From Chloroflexota bacterium (GTDB lineage Bacteria; Chloroflexota; UBA6077; FW602-bin22; JAMCWG01), in contig JAMCWG010000156.1 in the NCBI GenBank assembly GCA_023475235.1, positions 1 to 47,669 of the forward strand: a DNA stretch of 47,669 bases, read 5' to 3'. A model generated the notes under the pieces. That model saw only the letters and a program-made list of their open reading frames with translations. It had not been told where the DNA came from and ran no database searches. Shown piece by piece: positions 1 to 7,568 of this stretch (its first letter is position 1; each line of letters starts with the position of its first letter). A program made the position numbers and the translations under genes.

Positions 1-117
1 GAGCTCAGCGCTTGGGAGCAGCGACGGAATGCGAAGGCAGGCAAGGTCGACTGGCGTTTCACGACTGCCGACGCTCGGATCAAACTCAAGCATCTCTACC
101 CATCAATCAAGGAGTGA
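1..117 (+). pseudogene. IS630-type transposase, C-terminal end (cut by window edge)
   Basis: Frame 1 from base 1 is open for 38 codons to TGA at 115-117. It reads ELSAWEQRRNAKAG, then KVDWRFTTADARIKL, then KHLYPSIKE. The W-F-T-T-x-D-A-R-I-K-L segment followed by LYPS is the usual extreme C-terminus of IS630-family DDE transposases, which insert at TA dinucleotides. Only the tail is present because the gene starts before the window. It runs head-on into the metallo-beta-lactamase-fold gene on the other strand and overlaps its last codons, so the IS end lies within a few bases after the stop (a TA occurs at 118-119). The family call rests on motif recognition only. Confidence 0.72.
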
Positions 118-119
118 TA
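1..119 (+). mobile_element. Right end of an IS630-type insertion sequence
   Basis: The transposase tail ends at 117 and the sequence next to it belongs to a chromosomal metallo-beta-lactamase-fold gene, so the element must end near 105-120. The terminal inverted repeat cannot be verified because the other end lies outside the window. The exact boundary is uncertain by about 15 bases. Confidence 0.5.
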
Positions 120-578
120 AGCTACTATGCCAATATTGTAAAGCAGATCGCCGCAAAACAGGTCGCCGCCGCTGGTGAGGATCCCTATGGAGCCCTTCGA
201 GTGCCCGGGTAGATGAAGGACCGTAGCATTGAGCCCGTATTCGGAGAGATCGAAGCCTTCGTCGATAGTCAAATCCGGTTTGAATGTGTCGAACCTGCCT
301 GGCCTGATGAAGATCGACATTATCCTGAAGATTACTGAGAACTTGTCCGGCTTGGCTTTTCTATTCCAGTTCATGTCTCCGCGTTCGACCATTCCTGCGT
401 CGTCCTTGTGAATGGCTATTCTTGCGCCGTACTTTTCGCGGAGATAGGCGCCGTTGTCGGCGTGGTCTGAGTCTCCATGGGTCAATACGATGAACTTGAG
501 GCTGCCGGGCCTGCAGCCCGCGCTTTCGAGCTCTCTTTCGAGGGCGGCGCGCTTGGACGAAACGCCCGTGTCAATCAT
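96..578 (-). CDS. MBL-fold metallohydrolase, 3' end truncated by IS630
   Basis: Metallo-beta-lactamase-fold hydrolase of unknown substrate. Seen: THGDSDHAD (metal motif HxxxDH, His of the first position replaced by G-D-S spacing), then LPGHSKGSIG and GDLFCGDLLYN, in the usual order. The usual C-terminal part with the last metal-binding His (PGHG) is missing: the frame stops at 96-98, inside the IS630 tail. Homology also extends upstream of the first ATG (576-578): in the same frame the sequence reads PQEIKAIRLGGVNCYLIRTDTG, typical of this fold's first strands. No ATG, GTG or TTG precedes it after the in-frame TGA. AAAGGAGGGG at about 658-667 points to a start near an ACG codon at 651-653. 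Probably a decaying gene. Confidence 0.7.
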   Translation of the reverse strand: MIDTGVSSKRAALERELESAGCRPGSLKFIVLTHGDSDHADNGAYLREKYGARIAIHKDDAGMVERGDMNWNRKAKPDKFSVIFRIMSIFIRPGRFDTFKPDLTIDEGFDLSEYGLNATVLHLPGHSKGSIGILTSGGDLFCGDLLYNIGIVAYHSLIDG

Positions 579-709
579 GACGAAACCGGTATCGGTCCTT
601 ATGAGGTAGCAATTGACGCCACCCAGTCTGATGGCCTTTATCTCTTGCGGCGTGTTCCCCTCCTTTCATAGCAAGCGGCGCACTTCTGCCGCCCCTGTCC
701 GTTCTGCTG

Positions 710-1189
710 TCATCGCGCGGCAAAACGAGGTTGGGACGCCTCGTACTTTTCGTGAAGCAGCCGCGCCCAGTTTGCCGCTCGCTCCACCTCTCCGGCGTGC
801 AGAGGGCCCTCCTTTCCCTTCACGGAGAACCCCTCTGGCGGCACGATCGGCTCGGTCCCCTTCTTCCGGAGCTGCCTGGCGATCTCGTCCGCAGCGGAGC
901 CGCGCAGCAGGCGGGGCCATCGGAGGCGCGTATCGAAGCAGGCCGTCTTCGTGCTGCTCAGCGATCCGGACGGGATGCGTTCGAGAAACGCCTGCATGGC
1001 TGGAGTTGGCTTCCATCCCTGGATAGGGGAGCCGAGGACGAGCAGGTCCACTTCTCGAAGCTCGGCCGGACGTGTTTGACCAAGGTGGACTGCTCGCGCC
1101 TGGCCGAATTCGCTCAAGGCGTCGGCAATGGCCTGAGCGATCCGCTCGGTATTCCCAAACTGGGAATCGTACACGACTAAGGTGTTCAT
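710..1189 (-). CDS. Flavodoxin-family protein
   Basis: A 159-residue single-domain flavodoxin-like protein. Residues 9-15 (SQFGNTE) form the FMN phosphate-binding loop after the first beta strand LVVYD. GSPIQGWKPT at about 54-63 matches the second loop of flavodoxins and NAD(P)H-quinone-reductase-type proteins. The ATG at 1187-1189 was chosen because AGGAGGAGAG sits just upstream and the strand-1 motif starts directly after it; a longer frame to 1252 has no such support. It likely binds FMN and carries electrons in the cytoplasm. The partner is unknown, and nothing next to it is an obvious redox partner. Confidence 0.82.
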   Translation of the reverse strand: MNTLVVYDSQFGNTERIAQAIADALSEFGQARAVHLGQTRPAELREVDLLVLGSPIQGWKPTPAMQAFLERIPSGSLSSTKTACFDTRLRWPRLLRGSAADEIARQLRKKGTEPIVPPEGFSVKGKEGPLHAGEVERAANWARLLHEKYEASQPRFAAR

Positions 1190-1494
1190 CTCTCCTCCTT
1201 CTTGTGTGGCCCTCCCACGCTGGAACAATCTTGCAGCGCAACCCGTGATCACCGCTCATTGTCAGTGTAGCGCCGGCCGCGGGTCCATCCATCCGCCAGG
1301 TGGACGTACTTGAGCCTGGCCATCTGGAGAGTTTTCCGGAGGGATAGGCGTGCTGGTTCCTGCGCTGGCCAGCACCCGACCCTTTTGGGCAGGCGCGGAA
1401 AAGCCGGGCAGCCCTCTCAAACAGGCTCAGTGATGGAGACCAAGGGGAAGGGGAAAAAGGTAGAAGAAGTGGAGCGCTTTCTGATCGTCTTTGG
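1190..1494. other. Intergenic stretch with no recognisable feature
   Basis: About 305 bases between the flavodoxin start and the Phd antitoxin stop. Open frames here have no recognisable motif, and no toxin gene is visible. A short inverted repeat (GCTGGnnCCTGCGCTGGCCAGC-like, about 1350-1372) is present but has no T-run. Confidence 0.4.
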
Positions 1495-1749
1495 TCAGTG
1501 TCCCAGTCGGCGACGCATCTCTTCGCCGGGGACGCCGCCTTCCGCCTTATGCCGCGCCCGCGAGCGCTCGATCAGGGCGAGAAATCGGGGATGCGTGCTC
1601 AGCGTGACGGTCTCGAGGTCCGCGTTGTCGATAGGCACCAGCGCAGCAACCGGCTTGCCGTCGACGGTCAGAATCACCGGCTCTTTCTTCACGTCCCGCG
1701 CGTACTCCGCAAGTGGGGCAGTTGCCGAATCCATTTCCATCGTCTTCAT
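1495..1749 (-). CDS. Phd/YefM-type antitoxin
   Basis: An 84-residue protein opening with MKTMEMDSATAPLAEYA, then KEPVILTVDGKPVAALVPID. This is the N-terminal DNA-binding fold of the Phd/YefM antitoxins, in which the protein binds its own operator and its flexible C-terminus neutralises a toxin. The start at 1747-1749 has a purine-rich GGAAGAGAG upstream. The C-terminal half (ERSRARHKAEGGVPGEEMRRRLGH) resembles the helical tail seen when the partner is a PIN or RelE-type toxin. No toxin frame is visible on either side, so it looks like an orphan. Confidence 0.8.
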   Translation of the reverse strand: MKTMEMDSATAPLAEYARDVKKEPVILTVDGKPVAALVPIDNADLETVTLSTHPRFLALIERSRARHKAEGGVPGEEMRRRLGH

Positions 1750-2063
1750 AGCTCAATGCTCTCTCTTCCGACACGCAGCCGGTTGCGCTGTTTGACTCCA
1801 ACGGCCAGGATCGTCACTACCGGTGGGCATGGCACTGGTGTGTGACTTTCACTGCGTTCAGAATGTAGGGAGGGATTACCCTCCGCGTCCGCCGGACCTG
1901 GCGGGCAGTGTCCGTACTGGGAAGGCCCGTGAGTGCGTGGCCTGCGGGAGGGCAACCTGCCAGTGCCGGAGCCGCGGTCCTTCGCGGAGTACGTGACGGT
2001 GCCGTGAGCGGAGAACAAACTCGATCCGACCTATCGTGCGGTTGGGCGATGTGGGCCGCTGCA
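1750..2063. other. Intergenic stretch, nothing identified
   Basis: About 314 bases between the TIR gene stop and the antitoxin start. Several overlapping open frames exist on both strands but none shows a domain, ribosome-binding site or plausible composition. It may hold the promoter of the antitoxin; no good consensus is visible. Confidence 0.35.
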
Positions 2064-2897
2064 CTAGGAAACGGGCAGGCTTTTCGCCAATCTCTCAAGA
2101 TCGTCTACGACTTCCTCTATGCCGAGAGGATTCGTGGGATGTTCGTAAAGGTGATCAACATCGTTGTCGCCATCTACGATTGGAAGGCGATGCAATAACT
2201 CGCGCCTTAAGAGCAGCGCCTCCACTTTGAACTCACTTGCATATGCCGACATGATCTCCCGCGACGCGTCTGCTGAGGCCTGGTTCCGTTCGTTCCAGGC
2301 TTTGTGCCTCTCTTCCTCGGTTGCACTGCTGCGATGGTAGGCGTAATCAAACATAAGGCCGTCCTGTCGCTTGTGGTAGCGATCAAGCAATGATCGGATC
2401 CCCGCGACGACACTAAGTGACTTCCGTTTGAGTTCGGTATTCGTCAGTTGGGAGTAGGTCGTCCCAACAGCTAGCTTTCCTAGACCCAGTTTTTCGATAA
2501 TCAGGTTTGCCAGTTCATCCGGAGACGTCTCCCTGAGGTCTATGTACCCAATGGTGGGTAGTAGGCCAGGAATCTCTGTGTCGTCAAACCGCGCTGGCAG
2601 GATGTACTCCTGGCTTTCGGAAAACGCTCTAGCCTGAGCGCTGCGCCGCTCGTGGTTGGTCCACACTTTTCTTGCGTAGTGCTCCGAGACGAACATCACG
2701 GTGAAATGGGATTGCTTCTGGTACACGTTCTGAAGGTGCGCGTACAAGTCCTTGCCCCACAGTGTAGCCTGCTCATAGTGGTCATAGAATAAGCGTATCC
2801 CTTGGCGTGTGAGAATACTGGCAACCGTCTCCACGTACTCGCGGTCTTCGCCTGCAAAAGACAGGGCCACGTCGTATTGGAAGCCTTCTTGTGCCAC
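2064..2897 (-). CDS. Stand-alone TIR-domain protein
   Basis: A 277-residue protein. Residues 7-122 form a TIR domain: YDVALSFAGEDREYVE (strand A and box 1), RQGIRLFYDHYE, and SEHYARKVWTNHERR, where Glu83 occupies the position of the catalytic glutamate of NAD-cleaving TIR domains. The C-terminal 150 residues are predicted helical, with a charged DRYHKRQDGLMFDYAYHRSS segment and no recognised domain. The start is GTG at 2895-2897 with GGAGG six bases upstream. Bacterial TIR proteins of this type often act in abortive anti-phage defence or as NADases; the partner sensor is usually adjacent, but none is seen here. The function is inferred from the fold only. Confidence 0.83.
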   Translation of the reverse strand: MAQEGFQYDVALSFAGEDREYVETVASILTRQGIRLFYDHYEQATLWGKDLYAHLQNVYQKQSHFTVMFVSEHYARKVWTNHERRSAQARAFSESQEYILPARFDDTEIPGLLPTIGYIDLRETSPDELANLIIEKLGLGKLAVGTTYSQLTNTELKRKSLSVVAGIRSLLDRYHKRQDGLMFDYAYHRSSATEEERHKAWNERNQASADASREIMSAYASEFKVEALLLRRELLHRLPIVDGDNDVDHLYEHPTNPLGIEEVVDDLERLAKSLPVS

Positions 2898-3025
2898 GCA
2901 GATCCTCCGAAGCTCTTGTAGCTATGGTGGTTAGGATCCGAGGCCGCAGGCGTCCCCGTCCGCCGCGAGGTCGGCCTACCATCCGGACTCGCCGTTGGTC
3001 GGGACGCCAAAACCCCATCCATATT

Positions 3026-4048
3026 CTAGCCGATATGGTGATAGTAGTGGAACTCGTTCGTGTTGGACAAACGCTGGCTCTGGGTACCTTGTGACGATCG
3101 TCGTGGCGTTGGGGACGCGCTCGTCTGCCGGTTCACCAGGTAGATGCCGGCGAGGATCAGGGCGACGCCCAGCAGCGCGAGCAGGCCGAGCCGCTCGCCA
3201 AGCACCAGCGCCCCCATCACTACCGCGAAGAAGGGCACCAGGAAGATGTACGACGACACCTCCGCCGCCGCCCGGTGCCGCAGCAGGTAGAACCAGATGA
3301 GGTACGCCAGGGCCATCGGCCCCAGGCCGTTGTATGCCGTGGTCCAGGCCAGCTCGAAGGACCAGTCGATGGCCGGCCGCTCCAGGAACAGTGCCGCCAG
3401 GGCCAGGGGGACCGCCCCGTAGAAGCCCTGCAGCGCCGTCACCCAGAGGATGTTCAGGCGGGCCTGGTACGCCCGGAAGTAGACGGTGCCCGTGGCCCAG
3501 GCGAGGGCCCCGCTCAGGGTGAGGGCGTAGCCCAGCCAGGCCGGGTGCCCCGACAGGCTCACCTCGCCGGCCATCACCACGACGACCCCGCCGAAGCCCG
3601 CCACCAGACCGAGGGCCTTCAGCGGGGAGAGGGACTCGCCCAGCCAGACCCAGGCCATCACGGAGATGACCAGCGGGGCCGTGTAGGTCAGGATGGACGA
3701 CTCCCCGGCGCTGATGCGCGTGAGGCCGAGGGCCATGAACCCGGCCAGCCCGGCCACGTTGCATAGTCCCAGGATCGCCGCGGACCGGTGGGTGAAGGCG
3801 TCGCGCGGGAACGGCCCGGTCGTGAACAGGGCGACGACGCTGAGGGCCAGGCCGCCTACCACTGCCCGGGCGATGGTGAAGGTCAGCGGCGGCGCGTGGC
3901 GCACGCCGAGCTTGATGGCCGTGTAGGCGAAGGCCCAGACTAGGCAAAGCAGGAGGAAGAGGCCGATCAGCCGGAGCCCTTCGGCGCCCCGTGTCCTCCC
4001 GCCTGCGACAAGCCCGTCGACGGTGCGTGTGCCGTTTACCTTCGGCAT
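3026..4048 (-). CDS. EamA/DMT-family membrane transporter
   Basis: A 340-residue inner-membrane protein with about ten hydrophobic segments in two repeats, each resembling EamA (first repeat LFLLLCLVWAFAYTAIKLGV; second repeat GYALTLSGALAWATGTVYF). The end of each repeat carries the family's WVWLGESLSPLKALG and LVLGERLGLLALLG signatures. Drug/metabolite transporters of this type export small metabolites; the substrate cannot be predicted. The C-terminal 35 residues are polar and end in an odd EFHYYHHIG. It starts 3 bases after the KTSC gene stop, so the two are probably co-transcribed. The start (ATG 4046-4048) lacks a strong ribosome-binding site. Confidence 0.88.
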   Translation of the reverse strand: MPKVNGTRTVDGLVAGGRTRGAEGLRLIGLFLLLCLVWAFAYTAIKLGVRHAPPLTFTIARAVVGGLALSVVALFTTGPFPRDAFTHRSAAILGLCNVAGLAGFMALGLTRISAGESSILTYTAPLVISVMAWVWLGESLSPLKALGLVAGFGGVVVVMAGEVSLSGHPAWLGYALTLSGALAWATGTVYFRAYQARLNILWVTALQGFYGAVPLALAALFLERPAIDWSFELAWTTAYNGLGPMALAYLIWFYLLRHRAAAEVSSYIFLVPFFAVVMGALVLGERLGLLALLGVALILAGIYLVNRQTSASPTPRRSSQGTQSQRLSNTNEFHYYHHIG

Positions 4049-4051
4049 AAG

Positions 4052-4267
4052 CTAACGGATTCTGCTATACGGATAACCCGCATCCTTTATGTGCTCGTTG
4101 AAGTAAGAGCCTTTCGACTCCGCCGCCATCAGACCCTCGTAGACGGCCTTCGGCACGTTGATGTACCGATATGTGCGGCCGCTGCGGAGCTCGATCTCCA
4201 GAGTACGTGTCGCCGGGTCGTAGCCGACCGAGGCCAGGTTGCTCGACTGGACGGGTGTTCTCTCCAT
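4052..4267 (-). CDS. KTSC-domain protein
   Basis: A 71-residue protein. The order SSNLASVGYDPATRTLEIELRSGRTYRYINVPKAVYEGLMAAESKGSYFNEHIK matches the KTSC domain (here K-G-S-Y-F-N in place of KTSC) from near residue 8 to residue 62. Members are small all-beta/alpha proteins often found beside nucleic-acid proteins; the role is unknown. The start ATG at 4265-4267 follows GGGAGGTGG. The gene lies 3 bases upstream of the EamA transporter. Confidence 0.85.
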   Translation of the reverse strand: MERTPVQSSNLASVGYDPATRTLEIELRSGRTYRYINVPKAVYEGLMAAESKGSYFNEHIKDAGYPYSRIR

Positions 4268-4301
4268 CTTCCACCACCTCCCACGTCCAGTCTACACCCT
4301 C

Positions 4302-5276
4302 TTAGCCCCGCACGAACTTGCGCACCGTATCCGCCACGCCCTCGTAGGTCAGCCCGTACTTCTTCATCAGGTCGTAGGTCGGGCCGATGCTAGCGAATAT
4401 GTCGTTGAGGCCAATCATGCGCATCGGCGTGGGCTGCTCCTGGGCCAGCACCTCGGCCACCGCGCCCCCCAGCCCACCGATCACATTGTGCTCTTCGGCG
4501 GTGACGATACGGCCCGTCTCCCGCGCCGCCTTCAGGACGGCCTCTCGGTCCAGGGGCTTGATGGTGTGCATGTCGATGACGCCGATGCGCAGCCCCTCCT
4601 GGGCCAGCAGGTCGGCGGCCAGCAGGGCGTGCAGCACCAGGTTGCCGCAGGCGATGATGGTGGCGTCCCGGCCTTCCCGCAGGACCACGGCCTTGCCGAT
4701 CTCGAAGTCGCGGCCGTCGGTGTAGACCACGAACTCGGGGTCGCGGCCGGTGCGCAGCCACACCGGGCCGGGCCACTCGGCGACCTTGAAGGTCAGCTTG
4801 TAGGTGGCGTGGGCGTCCGCCGGCACCACGACGGTCATATTGGCGATGGAGCGGAGGATGGCCAGGTCCTCGGTGGCGTGGTGGGTCGAGCCGGCGGTCC
4901 CCATCTGTATGCCGGCGGCGGTGGCCATGATCTTCACCGGCAGCTTGGTGTAGGCGCAGTCGTTGCGTATCTGCTCGATGGCCCGGCTCTGCAGGAAGGG
5001 CGCGTAGGAGCAGGCGAAGGGGATGAGCCCGCAGGAGGCCATGCCCGCCGCCATGCCGATGAGGTTCTGCTCGGCGATGCCGATGTTGAAGCCGCGGTCG
5101 GGGTGCTTCTCGTTGAAGTCCCAGGTGCAGCACAGCCGAGCCGAGTCGGCGGCGAGGGCCACGATCCGCAGGTCGCGCTCGGCCAGCTCCATCAGTGCCT
5201 CGCCGAAGGCGACGCGGGTGGAGCGCCGGGGGTGCGTGGCTGGATCGAAGGCCAGCCCGCTGATCTGCATACTCAT
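4302..5276 (-). CDS. Transketolase, C-terminal subunit
   Basis: A 324-residue protein covering the pyrimidine-binding and C-terminal domains of transketolase: TRVAFGEALMELAERD, then LAADSARL, GFNIGIAEQNLIGMAAGMA (pyrimidine-binding Glu in the A-E-Q-N motif), MGTAGSTHHATEDLAILRSI, VVVPADAHATY, and IGVIDMHTIKPLDREAV in the last domain. Together with the N-terminal subunit it transfers two-carbon ketol groups in the pentose phosphate pathway. The start ATG (5274-5276) overlaps the upstream stop as ATGA and has GGAGGAG upstream, so translation is coupled. A longer in-frame extension to 5525 lies inside the upstream gene and is an artefact. Confidence 0.93.
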   Translation of the reverse strand: MSMQISGLAFDPATHPRRSTRVAFGEALMELAERDLRIVALAADSARLCCTWDFNEKHPDRGFNIGIAEQNLIGMAAGMASCGLIPFACSYAPFLQSRAIEQIRNDCAYTKLPVKIMATAAGIQMGTAGSTHHATEDLAILRSIANMTVVVPADAHATYKLTFKVAEWPGPVWLRTGRDPEFVVYTDGRDFEIGKAVVLREGRDATIIACGNLVLHALLAADLLAQEGLRIGVIDMHTIKPLDREAVLKAARETGRIVTAEEHNVIGGLGGAVAEVLAQEQPTPMRMIGLNDIFASIGPTYDLMKKYGLTYEGVADTVRKFVRG

Positions 5277-6157
5277 CGCTGCTCCTCCTTCGCACTTTCC
5301 GCACCCCGCAGCGCGGCCAGCGAGCGGTCGACGACGTCTTGATCGACGACGTGATAATGCCAGTCGAAGCGGGCCTCGGCGAAGGGAACGCCCTTGCCCT
5401 TGACCGTGTTGGCGACGATCATCGACGGCCGGCCGGTCTCGAAGGGGGCTTCTGTCAGCGCGTCGACCACCTGGCCCATATCGTGGCCGTCGATCTCCCG
5501 CACGGACCAGCCGAAGGCCCGCCACTTCTCGGCGAGGGCGTTCGCGCTGGGCAGATCGGAGAGGGCGCAGTCGCTGCCGAACTGGTTGCGGTCGATGATG
5601 GCGATCAGGTTGTCCACCTTAAAGAACGCCGCCGCCATAGCCGACTCCCATACCGAGCCCTCGGATAGCTCACCGTCGCCCATCAGGACGAAGGCCCGGA
5701 ACAGCCTCTTCTGGACGCGGGCCGCCATCGCCATTCCCAGGCCGATGGCCAGGCCGTGGCCCAGGGAGCCGGTGCTCATATCGGCGCCTGGTATCTTCAG
5801 CATGTCGGGATGCATCGAGAACGGCGAGTCCAGTTGATTGAAGGTGTCGAGCAGCTCCCGCGGGAAGAACCCGCATTCCGCCAGCGCCGGACACAGCACC
5901 GCGCTGGCGTGGCCCTTGGAGAGGACGAAGCGGTCGCGGTCGGGCCACCTGGGGTCGCTGGGGTCCATCCGCAGGACCTGGAAGTAGAGGGCGGTGATAA
6001 TGTCGGCGCACGACATCGACCCGCCGACGTGGCCGCTGCCGGCGGCCTGCAGCGTGGTCATGATGCGCTGGCGGATGAGGCTGGCCTGGCTCTCCAGCCG
6101 CGCCAGCATCTCCGCCCGCGATTCCTTAGGACGGTCCTGGTTGAGGATAGGCGGCAA
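5273..6157 (-). CDS. Transketolase, N-terminal (ThDP-binding) subunit
   Basis: A protein of about 294 residues with the diphosphate-binding domain of transketolase: RQRIMTTLQAAGSGHVGGSMS, DRFVLSKGHASAVL, MSTGSLGHGLAIGLGMA, and GDGELSEGSVWESAMAAAFFKVDN with IDRN (the GDG...N thiamine-diphosphate/magnesium motif). It forms the active enzyme with the adjacent C-terminal subunit, which it overlaps by 4 bases. For the start, AGGAGG (6166-6171) overlaps a GTG at 6164-6166. The TTG at 6155-6157 lies 8 bases further on and fits the ribosome-binding site better, so it was chosen. The GTG would add three residues. Confidence 0.92.
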   Translation of the reverse strand: MPPILNQDRPKESRAEMLARLESQASLIRQRIMTTLQAAGSGHVGGSMSCADIITALYFQVLRMDPSDPRWPDRDRFVLSKGHASAVLCPALAECGFFPRELLDTFNQLDSPFSMHPDMLKIPGADMSTGSLGHGLAIGLGMAMAARVQKRLFRAFVLMGDGELSEGSVWESAMAAAFFKVDNLIAIIDRNQFGSDCALSDLPSANALAEKWRAFGWSVREIDGHDMGQVVDALTEAPFETGRPSMIVANTVKGKGVPFAEARFDWHYHVVDQDVVDRSLAALRGAESAKEEQR

Positions 6158-6316
6158 GTACGGCACCTCCTTATCGCGCTACGCGAGGTAAGGGGACGGC
6201 CCAGGCCGTCCCGCGCCTCAAGAATAAGGCGAACGGTGTGTCGTGTCAAATTGCAGGGCCGGCTGCATTTTGCTGGCGGAGCGATGGAATTGTGTCGTAT
6301 GGAGAGTGGTTTATGT

Positions 6317-6324
6317 GCTATAAT
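6317..6324 (+). promoter_or_regulatory. Extended -10 promoter element
   Basis: TG-C-TATAAT (TATAAT at 6319-6324) just upstream of the small membrane-protein cluster. It is a perfect -10 hexamer with an extended TGn motif; a TTGTGT at 6290-6295 is too far (23 bases) for a classic -35. The same TGCTATAAT string precedes ftsH. Confidence 0.5.
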
Positions 6325-6351
6325 TGTAGCGAAGGCCGTCGGCCAATCCGG

Positions 6352-6651
6352 GTGTGCGCGTTGGTTTCAGACCTGGCACTTGCCGTATCTCCTGTATGGT
6401 TACTGATTTTGGTCCTCGGTGGTGTTTACACGCTGGCCATCGTAGGGCTTTTTGGTATTGGCCCGTGCCGGTTCCATATGCTCCTGGGGGCTGGGATTGC
6501 CGGTGTCATAGTGGGCCAGGTAGCCAGCGATATGGCCGGTTGGCGGCTTCTTCTGCTGGGTGATCTTCACATACTGCAGGCGACCTTCGTGGCGATGGGA
6601 TTGCTGCTGCTGACCCGACTGACCACAAGGCGCCAGTCAGTCCGACGCTGA
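6352..6651 (+). CDS. Small membrane protein of unknown function
   Basis: About 99 residues with three hydrophobic segments: ALAVSPVWLLILVLGGVYTLAIVGLF, FHMLLGAGIAGVIVGQVA and ILQATFVAMGLLLLTRL. The last ends in a positively charged tail (TRRQSVRR), consistent with an inner-membrane protein. The start is uncertain: GTG at 6352 and TTG at 6361 both follow the -10 element at 6319-6324, while the upstream ATGs lie before the predicted transcription start. It is followed after 13 bases by the next small gene, so the three form one operon. No family was recognised. Confidence 0.55.
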   Translation: MCALVSDLALAVSPVWLLILVLGGVYTLAIVGLFGIGPCRFHMLLGAGIAGVIVGQVASDMAGWRLLLLGDLHILQATFVAMGLLLLTRLTTRRQSVRR

Positions 6652-6664
6652 GGAGGATCTGACA

Positions 6665-6973
6665 TTGGATAGCACGGCGTGGGCAATCGCGCGAGACATT
6701 GTCATTGTCGTCTACGGTATCTTGTGGGCAATCGCCGCCCTGGTCACCATCGTGGTAATGCTGATGGTGCTTGGTTTGGTACGGAGAATCGAAAAACGGT
6801 CGGAGCCGATACTGGATTCGGCGAGAGTTACTGCCACCACGGTCCAGGCAACGACTCGGTTCGTTGGTGAGCTGGTGGTACGGCCGGCGGCTTCCATCGT
6901 CGGCGCGGGAGTGGCGGTGGGCAGGCTGGTACAGGTGCTTGCGGGCGGGCAGCCAAGAGCAAGAAGGAGGTAG
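6665..6973 (+). CDS. DUF948-like small membrane protein
   Basis: A 102-residue protein with one N-terminal membrane span (IVIVVYGILWAIAALVTIVVMLMVLGLV, residues 12-39), then a helical stretch RRIEKRSEPILDSARVTATTVQATTRFVGELVVRP. Architecture and composition match DUF948-type proteins, which commonly sit directly before YtxH genes, as here. The start is TTG at 6665-6667 with GAGGAGG upstream. It probably acts at the envelope; the role is unknown. Confidence 0.62.
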   Translation: MDSTAWAIARDIVIVVYGILWAIAALVTIVVMLMVLGLVRRIEKRSEPILDSARVTATTVQATTRFVGELVVRPAASIVGAGVAVGRLVQVLAGGQPRARRR

Positions 6974-6978
6974 GATAA

Positions 6979-7293
6979 ATGGCGAATGAGAAGCAGAACG
7001 GAGGCGGCGGTTCATTCTGGTCCGGCCTTATGATTGGGGCCATCATCGGTGGAGCCGTGGCCATGTTCCTCACCCCCAAACGTGGCGAGGAGATGCGCCA
7101 GGAGCTAATACGGCGAGGAGAAGGGGTCAGGACCAGAGCCGAAGACCTTGCAGAGCAGGCGAGAGACGCCTACGAGGAACAGAAGTCAAAGATACAGCAG
7201 GCGGTGGAAGAAGCAAGGACGGCCTCTGCCGAGACCGCTGAGGAGATGCTTAGTCGCTACCGGCAAGAAGCGGAAGGCCGGACAGAGACTTAG
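6979..7293 (+). CDS. YtxH-domain protein
   Basis: A 104-residue protein. FWSGLMIGAIIGGAVAMFLTPKRGEEMRQEL (13-43) is the YtxH signature: one glycine-rich membrane span followed by the conserved TPK-G-E motif. The rest is a long amphipathic helix (EDLAEQARDAYEEQKSKIQQAVEEART) that may form a coiled coil. YtxH proteins are linked to general stress responses in Gram-positive bacteria. It starts 5 bases after the DUF948-like gene with AGGAGG just ahead and is the last gene of the operon before a strong terminator. Confidence 0.82.
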   Translation: MANEKQNGGGGSFWSGLMIGAIIGGAVAMFLTPKRGEEMRQELIRRGEGVRTRAEDLAEQARDAYEEQKSKIQQAVEEARTASAETAEEMLSRYRQEAEGRTET

Positions 7294-7485
7294 AGCGCCT
7301 GACGCAGCCCACGTTGTGGCGCGGGCTGCCTTCGAAGGCCCGTCGTCGCGAGTGGCCCGCCGGGGGCGGGGAACAAGTCTTGACGACGATAGGGACTTCA
7401 AGGTCGTCAGGACAAGCCGTCGCGCTACCGCTTTTGTCAGGGGTCAGGGGCTCTTGGCCATCTGGCCCGGTGCTGGAAGTGGAAG

Positions 7486-7528
7486 AAAAGGATGGGGCAG
7501 TTGCCTGACAACTGCCCCATCCTTTTTT
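7486..7528. terminator. Strong bidirectional terminator
   Basis: An 18-bp perfect stem (7486-7503 with 7509-7526), a CCTGA loop, an A-tract on the left arm and a T-tract on the right. It lies between the convergent YtxH gene and the glycosyl-hydrolase-like gene, so it can end transcripts from both sides. Confidence 0.9.
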
Positions 7529-7568
7529 CTGTTGAAGGGACTGCGTCGAAGTGCTCTGACCGCGGGCC

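Noticed and set aside
1310-1845. Candidate toxin frames near the Phd antitoxin
   Set aside because: Plus-strand frames overlap the antitoxin antisense and contain no PIN, RelE or Doc motif.
3026-3947. Alternative 323-residue frame over the EamA gene
   Set aside because: Pro/Arg/Gly-rich shadow with no hydrophobic pattern; EamA signatures are in the other frame.
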